Part shown: positions 46,613-61,492 of the stretch, piece by piece
Layout: every line of letters begins with the position of its first letter
Numbering within the stretch: the first letter of the stretch is position 1
Assembly (NCBI GenBank): GCA_963995505.1
Contig: OZ023197.1
Span: 1,967,001-2,031,000, forward strand
Source of the DNA: Hypericum androsaemum
Taxonomy: Eukaryota; Streptophyta; Magnoliopsida; Malpighiales; Hypericaceae
Reading direction: 5' to 3'
Length of the DNA stretch: 64,000 nucleotides
The notes under the pieces: model-generated
What the model saw: only the letters and a program-made list of their open reading frames with translations
What the model was told of the DNA's origin: nothing
Database searches by the model: none
Made by a program: the position numbers and the translations under genes

Positions 46613-47600
46613 AACAACTTTATACATATGTAACTCGGATTTTAGTTTACAAAAATCGGATTTAATATTTATCGAAGATTTTAAATATGGAACTCGTATT
46701 TTAGTGAGAAAAAAATATCGAAAAACTAACTTAAGGATTTTTGAAGTGATGTTGGAATGTGAAGAGTCTCATTTAATTTTGTTGGCTGGTTTAGTCTTTA
46801 GAAGGGAACAAGAAATATGTAGAGTCTCCCTCAAAGGTGGCTGGTTGAATTTTTTATGATTCTCACATTTTTTTTGAATAAAAAAAATATTAAGAGTGGA
46901 ATAATTTATTGCTAAACTACCTATATTGCCCTTCTATTTTTTCTAATTGCCAAAACTGTCACTTTACTTCTTTTAGTCCATATGGATGGGGACTAATCCC
47001 CACCCAATCCATGCCCTTCAATACCAACAACTAAAGCACTCGATAAGTAAAATTTTGTACCTCTCGAAAAGAACCAAATTATGTCGTTACCCCAAATTGC
47101 ATGGAGAATATTGAGAGTCTCCTCCTCCCAAATTATGCCCAGCCAAGTTCCAGGCCTCTTTCGCACGCTCCACTTGGCGAGCCTCCTCACGCTCTACAAT
47201 TTCAGCCCTTATCGAGAGGAGGAGAACTTTTACTTTTGGCTTATTCAGAATTTTTATCGAAAGTTTAACTAAAACTAAATATTGGGAACCTCCTCCAGCT
47301 CAAAACTAATATTAAATTTAAACCTTACAAAATATTGGAAATGTTCGATTTAAACAAATACTGAAAGCTGAAAGATTATGAATATTAAAAGTTTAAAAAC
47401 AATTTTATTGGAAACGCGCCGAAAAATGGTCTCTGAGCTGAAACGGGCCGATTAAATTCCACTGAAAACGGGCCGAAAAAAAGAAGGGTCCAATTTAACT
47501 TTGATCGTCCAGAACATTCTATGGGTCCAAACGGTTATTAGCTGTCTCCCTCTCTCCTCATTTTGAAACTTGAAACCAGAAAAAGAAAAAGAAAAAAAAA
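46613..47600. other. Intergenic
   Basis: No gene recognised. The stretch near 46980-47030 is rich in short inverted words (ggggactaatcccc). It ends in an A-rich leader directly before the small ORF at 47601. Confidence 0.45.
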
Positions 47601-47975
47601 ATGAACAGAGATAACGGGTTCGCGGGCGCGGGAAACAACGGGTTCGGAGCGGGCGCTGGAAACAACGGGTTCGGAACCGGAGCTGGTGTTGGAAGCGGAG
47701 CTTGGGACGGAGGTATTTCTTCACTGTCCAATCGTCTTCTGGCTTTCTTGCAATGGCTCGCCCTTAGGAGGCCACAGGATAATGCGATCGCCGTCGAGGC
47801 CTTCAATATGGCATTCGGATTGGACGCCGGTCAGATTACGGATATCGAGATCTTGTTTGTGACAGTGAACTTCCTTCGCCAGCTGGAAATCGAAAATGAG
47901 GATCCAGGTGCCGCGGTTGAGTTCATGGGGAGGTTCTTTGCCGGCGATTTTCCTTGGAATATCGCCGGTGTCTAA
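47601..47975 (+). CDS. Small uncharacterised protein, Gly/Asn-rich N-terminus
   Basis: A 124-codon frame starts with ATG in an A-rich context (aaaaaATGAAC). The first ~40 residues consist of a degenerate (G)AGNNGFG repeat, and the remaining ~80 are a mixed helical-looking segment (SSLSNRLLAFLQWLALRR ... QITDIEILFVTVNFLRQLEIENED). Base composition and codon use are more GC-rich and protein-like than the surroundings. No family recognised, no signal peptide or membrane segment. A telomere-like tract follows the stop. It could be a real small gene or the first exon of a larger one, because decayed UTP20 exons lie 400 bp downstream on the same strand. Confidence 0.5.
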   Translation: MNRDNGFAGAGNNGFGAGAGNNGFGTGAGVGSGAWDGGISSLSNRLLAFLQWLALRRPQDNAIAVEAFNMAFGLDAGQITDIEILFVTVNFLRQLEIENEDPGAAVEFMGRFFAGDFPWNIAGV

Positions 47976-47985
47976 TTAGCATATG

Positions 47986-48031
47986 TCGGTTAGGTTTAGG
48001 TTTTAGGTTTTTAGGTTTCTAGGGTTTTAGG
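47986..48031. repeat. Telomere-like interstitial repeat (TTTAGG variants)
   Basis: ggtttaggttttaggttttt and then ctagggttttagg are degenerate copies of the plant TTTAGGG telomere motif / telo-box. They lie directly after the stop codon of the small ORF. Confidence 0.6.
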
Positions 48032-48301
48032 AAGCCATTGGTGGTCAGGGTGCTCGGGTGGGAGAAAAAGAGGTTTAGCTATATTACACATTTGTTTTGT
48101 TAGGGGAGATTCTGCAACACGTCCGTGATTGCTGCTCTCGCGAGAATCTCAAGGTACGACCGTTGTTCTTTTCATCATCTTCCTTTCGGCGTTTGGTGTC
48201 GTCATGCTTTTATCGTCTCGCTTTCGTTAAATGGTGGGCGTGGAAGGAATTGTAGGTTTAGAGCTTACATGTTTGGCACTCTGGTGAAATGAAAATGATT
48301 G

Positions 48302-48400
48302 CATTTGATGTCTTTCTGGTTGCATTTGATGTCACTCTGGTGATTGTTATCTGACACAAATTGTCTTCCAGATGACTCGAAGCATTTAGCACAAGACGAC
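48302..48400. repeat. Duplicated intron/exon border of UTP20 C-terminal exon (copy 1)
   Basis: The stretch ctggttgcatttgatgtcact...ttgt(c/a)ttccagatgact recurs at 49265-49360 with few differences, so intron and acceptor were copied together. This shows duplication of genomic DNA, not retroposition. Confidence 0.85.
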
Positions 48401-49560
48401 GTTTGTGGAAGCATACGGAATTCAGGTGTACAGCAATGTAGGGAAAGATTAGCCCTGTGAATGCTATGGGAGATTGCTCAGATTTCTCTGAATGCTAACA
48501 CCCCTGTGATGCATGCGTGTTTAAGACTTTTAACTGATCTTCTTCAGAGTACAAAGATTAGCCTCTCTACTGATCACTTGCGCTTGCTAATTCAGTTTCC
48601 TCTCTTTACTGATCTTGAAAGAAACCCGTCATTTGTCGCTCTCTCTCTTTTGAGGGCCATTGTCAAGCGCAAGCTTGTTGTTCCTGAGATATACGATCTT
48701 GTGAATTCGGTTGCTGAGTTGATGGTTACTAGTCAATTGGAGCCTATACGCCACAAGTGCAGTCAGATTATGTTGCAATCCTACTCGATTATCAACTCTC
48801 AGAATCATATTTGCAAAAACAGTTGGATTTTCTGGTCAAGAATTTAAGGGTGGCCTCACTCTCTATCTCCGTTTCTATCTATTTATCTCTCTGTCTTGCC
48901 TTAGTTACACACTTCAATTTAGGATTCCGTTCTTGTTATTCATTTAATCCGTTTTGGCCTGATCAATAACATCAATCAATTTACTAAGCAATATTTTATT
49001 GTGAATGAAGGCATCAATTTAACCCTTGAATAGCCGAAAAGATGCAATTAGAGGATGGTTTTTGTTTTGAACTTAATTAGTCTCTTTATTCATGTGCAGG
49101 GTTTAGGATTCCTTGTAGAGGTTGTCGTTAGAAATTCTGTTAAACATTTAGATACAGTGCAGGGTTTAGGATTCCGTTCTTGTTATTCATTCATCTGGCT
49201 TTTGTTTTCATAACTTAAACTAGTCTTTGCTTGTCGCCTTTGATTTCGATTGCACGGCGTGAAGTCTGGTTGCATTTGATGTCACTATGGTGATTGTTAT
49301 CTGACACAAATTGTATTCCAGATGACTTGAAGCATTTAGCACAAGATGTTGTTCGTGGAAGCATACGGAATTCAGGTGTACAGCGATACAGGGAAGAGTG
49401 GATTAGAGGAAGCAAGACGAAAAGATCATCACAGGCGTGTCCGTTCAATGTTTCCAAGGGAATCGGCAATCTCAGCCCCCTTCCATCACTTTTGCAGGCT
49501 ATATTCCGGCATCAATCTCAGTCCCTGCCATCACTTTTGCAGGCTATATTCCGACATTTA
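48371..49560 (+). pseudogene. Shuffled fragments of a UTP20 (small-subunit processome component 20) gene
   Basis: Four pieces are seen. (1) 48371-48450 is a copy of the C-terminal exon (KHLAQD ... SIRNSGVQ) that reaches a stop. (2) 48461-48846 is a mid-protein segment (LRLLTDLLQSTKISLS ... LVVPEIYDLVNSVAELMVTS), with one frame change near 48770 after which LLDYQLSESYLQKQLDFLVKNLR continues to a gtggcc donor. (3) 49100-49160, after a tgtgcag acceptor, reads GLGFLVEVVVRNSVKHLDTV. (4) 49321-49470 is a second copy of the C-terminal exon, preceded by the same intron sequence as piece 1. UTP20 is a very large HEAT-repeat protein of the nucleolar pre-18S processome. Only a few percent of it is here and the C-terminal exon is duplicated out of order, so it is non-functional. 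Confidence 0.8.
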
Positions 49561-50482
49561 CGTACAATCTGATCGGTGGTATATAAAATTGAACTTTCCG
49601 TTGCAGTTCCGTAAAATTTGTTCTAACAGAGTATCAATATATTGAATGATTCGACTGTCGTCAAATATAAGTACTATCAATGTTAATCTTCTGACTTGTG
49701 CTCGAATGAACTTCCAGCTTATGAGATTGAATTGAATTGTGTCTCTAATAGGCTGAACATGGTTTATAATGAAGTGGGGTTGGTTTAGGCCTGAACATGG
49801 TTTCGGTTGTTCATAGTTTGTATTTCAAGATTTTGATGAATTGAAAACCGAATTCGAACAGTGGTTAGGTCTAAGTTGGTTAGTTGGTCCGGTCCAAAAT
49901 TTGTGGTGATGTGGAAGTTTTCACAAGTTTTCAAACCTGTCATGGACACAATAGAGATACGAGTTGATTCAATTTGATTTTGGGGGTTGAGGGGAATGGA
50001 AATGTAGTCTTTGTCTGGCAAGTGGTAAGGTAGCCCTAATCTCAATATAAAACTGAGGGATTGACTATTTCTATTTAATAACAACTTAAAAATTATCAAA
50101 CACTAGTTACTCTTAACTTTTAATTGATTATAAACCTGCTCCTCATTCCCGAATGAGGTTGCTTCATGAGAGTCCATGTTGCTTAGTGATAAAACTAGCG
50201 TGTTTAGCTGGGCTTTGTTAATTTTGGCATTTTGAAGTTTAGGCACGTAGAATAATAGATAACTTGTGGTGCCAGTAAGCATAGCCTTTATATTAATTTA
50301 AAATTGTATAATCAAGAGGAAATGCTCGTGATAGTTAGTGTTCTCTGAATCAAAGAAAATAATTACACGTTGTCGATACTAAGGTTTTGGATAAAATTAA
50401 AATTCTACTAATGCATATGCACGGAATATATATGTTCCAACTATATTTATATATGTATAACAAATATATAAATATGTGTGTT
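49561..50482. other. Intergenic
   Basis: No gene recognised. A duplicated 'tcacttttgcaggctatattccg' pair lies at about 49487-49556. The rest is AT-rich. Confidence 0.45.
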
Positions 50483-50640
50483 CTAATCTCTCATCAAGTA
50501 TTGCTGAGCCTTCTTCAAGCAGTTCCTCAACAAGACCAACAGAGAGAAGCTTTTTAGACAGAGAATCCAATGTAGTCCAGGCCAGCAGTTCCTCTCAGCA
50601 ACCATATGCACATCTTCTTCATCACTGAACAATGCAAGTC
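50483..50640 (-). pseudogene. Decayed duplicate of the PP2C-type terminal exon, 3' of copy A
   Basis: On the minus strand DSLSKKLLSVGLVEELLEEG and then SAILDERLE can be read. This matches the end of exon 9 of the neighbouring gene ([23 protein letters not shown]) and the same segment of plant PP2C. Just upstream a second resemblance, SDEEDVHMVAERN, is in another frame. The base at the old donor position is changed (gatgagagat instead of gagaggt), so it is not an active exon. Confidence 0.6.
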
Positions 50641-50751
50641 CCCGACCAAATTCGTATTAATTGACAGTCAAGAGAGGAACCAAACAACGTTTATGAACCA
50701 ACTGAAAAAGCTCCAGCATCAAAACTTTCTGCTACCCAGTATGTACTGCTC

Positions 50752-54269
<3,518 letters not shown>

Positions 54270-55439
54270 CCCTCCGGAAACTAAAGTTAGGGTTTCGGAA
54301 CTTAAAATTTAATGAGGCTAAAAAATACTTAAAATTATTAAGAAATCGAACACACAAAAATATTAGTACCTATAACCCAGCTACAATTGGGAACTAGCTA
54401 AATTTAACTGATTTTTTTTGAGGAATTATATTATATTATTAAAAAGCACTAGTTTCAACTTACACCCAAGTGAGTACTGAGCATCCACCAACTATAACAT
54501 TATACAATTTCTAATAAATAAAAAAAAACATCATACATCCATTATATTTTTTTTTGAAGAACAAATACATCCATTACATCGGATATCAAGGCTTGCTTGG
54601 TTCAAATAGTAAAGGATAAAATAAAGGGAAAAAATTTATTTAGTACCATATAGTTAGACAATTTCAGAATTTAGACCATTTGGTTTCAAATTGAGAATTT
54701 AGTCCCTTGTAATTTACACAATTTTTTCCGGATAGGTCTAAATTGAAACCACATGTTCTGAATTCTGAAATCGTGAAACTAAAGAGTACTAAATGAGATT
54801 TTTTCCTAAAATAAAATTGGACTGAAAATTTTTTAAGATTAAATTTAAATATCAGAAATATAAAAGACTTAACGTGAATAATAAAATCATATAACGTGAT
54901 GCCTAATTATTGGGCTAACTGACTTATTACAGGTTCGAAGGCCAGACCAATCGAAGGCCACTAAATCAATATCTCATTCAAAATTTGGAACTAGGATATG
55001 TGCAAATTTTACTACTTCCCATTCTCTTATTATAAAGAAATAATCAATATTTACAAATCTGTGCCTAATGGGTAACTTGCACATTTCTTGCAATTGACAA
55101 TTTCTTCCACCAGAAGATAAAAACATATTATGCATCGTTTAATATTGATCTCTGAAACAAAGAAAATTACTAAAGACTAAAGGTTACGGATAAAAATTTA
55201 AAAAACGTATATGCACGAAATATATGTTGGCCACTTAAAAAGAGGTCAAAGAAACTAATTAGAAAGTTATTCTAGTTTAATCATCTATTGAATTCAAATT
55301 CTTGGAAATGTGTAAAGTATTTGTTTGGAGAATTTTATTATCTTTCAAGTCCCACTCGAATCTAAATTAGTAGACTTAATAGGTCGAATATCAAGTGGTA
55401 TAAACCACAAAGAAACAAGGCAAACAGAAAAAAGCTCTT
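54270..55439. other. Upstream flank of copy A, with two empty transposon sites
   Basis: AT-rich spacer homologous to the flank upstream of copy B. It keeps the uninterrupted target of the 59380 element at 54878-54886 (ataataaaa followed by tcat). It also keeps the uninterrupted target of the 59885 element at 55051-55059 (ttacaaatc followed by tgtgcct). No gene recognised. Confidence 0.8.
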
Positions 55440-55560
55440 TAGACGGCTTGTTGTTGTTGCCAGAATCCCATGTAGTCCAGGCCAGCAGTTCCTCTCAGCA
55501 AGTATATGCACATCTTCTTCATCACTGAACAAGGCAAGTCCCCCACCAGAGAGGACCAAA
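55440..55560 (-). pseudogene. Decayed PP2C-type exon duplicate, 3' of copy B
   Basis: Minus strand: LFSDEEDVHILAERNCWPGL, homologous in DNA to the corresponding stretches after copies A and C. It resembles the LSEEGFAMLAERL end of exon 9. No splice sites in frame. Confidence 0.5.
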
Positions 55561-55781
55561 GTCGTATTAATTGACAGTCCAAAAAGGAACCAAACAACGT
55601 TTATAAATACTAACGAGAGTTGGTTCAAGTGGTAAGTATATTGGATTCAATTCTCAAGTAAATAAAACACGCCATTGAAAGAGATATTCCTAAAAGAGGA
55701 CCGAGAATGTTCGACTTTGAATATCAGAACTTACACAGGAAGGAAAAAATGACATACAACGAACCAACTGCATCAATATTA

Positions 55782-58554
<2,773 letters not shown>

Positions 58555-59370
58555 CCCTCACGTAAAAGTTAGGGTTACTTATTTACTCTGTGTGTTTAAC
58601 TGAGTTCTATTTTTAAGGCGTATATCTGATAAACCCTAATTTTAGTATAAAACTTGTAACTAGAGTGCTAGATAGATTATCCTATTCCTATCTGATAACA
58701 ACTTAAAAAAATATTATAAAAAAAACTTAAAATATAATAATTAATAATTAAGAAATCGAACGGAGTGAAATATTATAAACGTTTCGGAAGAAAGGTAGTA
58801 AACGATACAGTACAGTTGTTTTCCAAATTCACGGTTTAACCTTTGAACCGGGTACAAATTTGTTCCTATCTCCATTTTGGACAAAATTACGTACTTATAC
58901 TTTACTATAAAAATACTCGAAGAGAAAGAAAAGAAAAGACTGAACGTTAAATTATGAAGAATGAAATTGTAGATTATTACAAACTACAATAACATAAATA
59001 TATTTGACTCTTCAAATATGCTCTACAGAATCGGCGAACTCATGTCAAGTTCTTGTCTGGGCCAACCAAGATAAAAAAATTTTAGTCAAAAAGGACTTAC
59101 TAATAAAGTTCAAAAGAGAAATACGTCAATTAAATTGACAAACCATGAATAATTATATTATTTTATTAAAAAGCACCAGCTAACTATAGCAATATACACC
59201 TCTCCCGAAAAGTACAATATTATCCCGGAAAAGGTGAATTAGATGACACTACCGAAATATAATCGATCCGGAATTAAGGCTTAGTTCAAAATAATAAAGG
59301 ATTAAAATACAAAGTGTATTTGAAAATTAAGATTAAATTTAAATAATGAAAATATAAAAGAAATACTTAA
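58555..59370. other. Upstream flank of copy B
   Basis: AT-rich promoter region and spacer, similar in order to the flank of copy A and, at about 58785-59005, to 44970-45230. No gene recognised. Confidence 0.6.
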
Positions 59371-59379
59371 ATAATAAAA

Positions 59380-59704
59380 GAGCAAATTGCCCTCAAGTCA
59401 CTATTTTTGTCCCTGCTGTTTCGAAATTGAAATTTTAATCCTCCTAGTTTATTTTTATTGTACTCTAAGATCCCTGATGCCGGAATCGAAAAATTTAACC
59501 GGCCAAAAGGGACCTCAAATCGGAGGAGAGGGAGCATAAGGGTCATTTTAGGTCCCTCTTGGTCGGCGAAATTTTCCAATTCCAGTATCAGAGACCTTAG
59601 AGTACAATAAAAACAAACTAGGAGGATTAAAGTTTCAATTTCGAAACAACAGAGATAAAAATAATAATTTAACCAAACACCAAGAACCTGAAGATAATTT
59701 GCTC
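59380..59704. mobile_element. Foldback MULE-type MITE (325 bp) with 9-bp target duplication
   Basis: It starts GAGCAAATT and ends AATTTGCTC, flanked by perfect 9-bp direct repeats ataataaaa (59371-59379 and 59705-59713). Arms of about 130 bp pair with substitutions (for example tttcgaaattgaaa, atcctcctagttt, attgtactctaag). The paralogous flank of copy A lacks it (54878-54886). Confidence 0.93.
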
Positions 59705-60042
59705 ATAATAAAATCATGACCGGTTTCATGTGATGCGTAATTATTGGGATAATTGAAGTATTTAAAGTTGTCCAGGCCAATCGAAAGCCACTAAAATAAT
59801 ATCTCATTCACAATTTGGAACTCGGATGTGTAGTTTTGCTGCATCCCATTCTCTTATTAAAGAATAAATAAATATTTACAAATAGAGATAATTACTATCA
59901 GGACCCCTGGGTATAGTCAAATAGACTCTGAGGACCCTGTAGTTTTCTTACTAATTACTGAGCCCATGTAGTTTGGTTATTATTATACATTCCGATCCCT
60001 GGCTGATGTCAGCATTTTTTTCTTCCTTTTTTTGTCATAGAA

Positions 60043-60600
60043 ATGACCAAAATGCCCCTCCCACTTAAAAAAATCAAAAGAGCCCTCCGCGCCGCCGTCA
60101 TCTCCCGCCCAATCGAGCCTCTATCCACCGAATCGGTCCTCTCCAAACGGTGTGGCATCGTCCCCCGCGAGGAGGCCACCGATGCAGCTCGTCGCATCGA
60201 GGAGGAGGCATTCGGTGTCGCCGGCGGCAACGCCAATGGCTCCGTCCCGGCCGGTGTCGATGACGGGATTGAGATCCTCTAGATGTACTCCAAGGAGATC
60301 AGCAAGCTCACCGGAGACGCGAATGGAGCCCCACCAGAGCCTTGTCGCAGCCTCCCGCTTGCGTCCTCGTCGCAGCCTTACGCGAATGGAGCCCCACCGG
60401 AGCCTCGTCGCAGCCTCCCGCTTGCGTCCTCGTCACAGCCTCACGTGAATGGAGCCCCACCGGAGCCTCGTCGCAGCCTCCCGCTTACGTCCTCGTCGCA
60501 GCCTCCCGCTTGCGTTAATTGGTGGTGGTTCGGCGAGAGTTTAATCCCTGTGGCGGTCTCGACGACGACGCCACCGGTTGCGTACTTTGATTTTTTTTAG
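60043..60600 (+). CDS. Cargo ORF of the MULE-type element, interrupted by one TAG
   Basis: ATG at 60043 lies in the left arm. The frame runs 79 codons to TAG (60280-60282), and ATG at 60283 follows at once in the same frame for another 105 codons. The first part (AAVISRPIEPLSTESVLSKR ... RRIEEEAFGVAGGNANGSVP) looks like ordinary protein. The second contains three 21-residue repeats (ANGAPPEPRRSLPLASSSQP). No family recognised. It may be a captured host fragment that has picked up one stop codon, or a GC-rich chance frame. Confidence 0.4.
60319..60507. repeat. Three tandem 63-bp units in the MULE cargo
   Basis: Units at 60319-60381, 60382-60444 and 60445-60507, each beginning g(c/t)gaatggagccccacc and differing at a few positions. 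The period is 21 codons, so the frame is preserved. Confidence 0.95.
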
Positions 60601-61009
60601 TGGGAGGGGCATTTTGGTCATTTCTATGACAAAAAAAGGAAGAAAAAAATGCTGACATCAGCCAGGGATCGGAATGTATAATAATAACCAAACTACATGG
60701 GCTCAGTAATTAGTAAGAAAACTACAGGGTCCTCAGAGTCTATTTGACTATACCCTGGGGTCCTGATAGTAATTATCTCTAACAAATATGTGCCTAACGG
60801 GTAACTTGCACATTTCTTGCAATTGCATCGGGAGATAAAAAGTAAATTTGGGAGATTAATTTGTCTCATACATGTTATGCATCGCCTAATATTGATCTCT
60901 GAAGCAAAGAAAATAATTATTCAATTACACGTAGTCGAAATTCTAAGGTTACGAATAAAATTAAAAGTCTATTATTATACATGCACGAAATATATAATGG
61001 GAGAACTAA

Positions 61010-61290
61010 AAAGTTCTGACCTCTCAAGCAGTTCCTCAACAAAGCCAACAGAAACCAACGAACACGAGTTGTTCTAGCCACCTTTAAATTCTTACCCGGC
61101 TTGAATCCGGATTAGTCGGCCTAATAGATTGAATACTAAGTGGTATAAACCACATAAAAACAAGGCTAACAGAAAAAAGCTTTTTAGACAGAGAATTCCA
61201 TGCAGTAGTCCAGGCCAGCAGTTCCTCTCAGCAAGCATATGCATGTCTTCTTCATCACTGAACAAGGCAAGTCCCCCACCAGAGGACCAG
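61010..61290 (-). pseudogene. Decayed PP2C-type exon duplicate(s), 3' of copy C
   Basis: Minus strand: ALFSDEEDMHMLAERNCWPG (61195-61290) and a separate VGFVEELLERSE-like piece (about 61010-61050). These correspond to one continuous region after copy A (50483-50640). About 110 bp with the word agtggtataaaccaca separate the pieces here, and the same words occur after copy B. No usable splice signals. Confidence 0.5.
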
Positions 61291-61492
61291 ATTCGTATTA
61301 ATTTAAAGGAACCAAACAACGTTTATGAACCAATTAAAAAGCTCCAGCATGGAAACTTTCTGCTACCAAGTATGTTCTTTTCATGCTCGAGATCAAGTTT
61401 ATGGTCTGTCTGAAGATCAAAAGTGTCCGAGTAGGTTTGAGACGAATATGAAGAGAAACATGACCTACTAAGAACCAACTGCGTCAATATTA

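Larger units (their letters stand above)
59885..60779. mobile_element. MULE-type element (895 bp) with long, nearly perfect inverted repeats and a GC-rich cargo
   Basis: Starts GAGATAATTACTATCAGGAC and ends with its complement. The arms are about 180 bp (59885-60066 and 60600-60779) with only a few differences. Flanks are ttacaaata (59876-59884) and taacaaata (60780-60788), a 9-bp target duplication with one change. The related empty site is at 55051-55059. The interior (60067-60599) is GC-rich and unlike the arms and the surrounding DNA, as in elements that have captured host gene fragments (Pack-MULE). Confidence 0.92.

Noticed and set aside
55362..55628. Separate minus-strand gene of 88 codons
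   Set aside because: It is the decayed terminal-exon duplicate of the SRP54-PP2C unit, matched by similar stretches after copies A and C.
59367..59579. 70-codon minus-strand frame
   Set aside because: It lies within the foldback MITE and begins at its target duplication.
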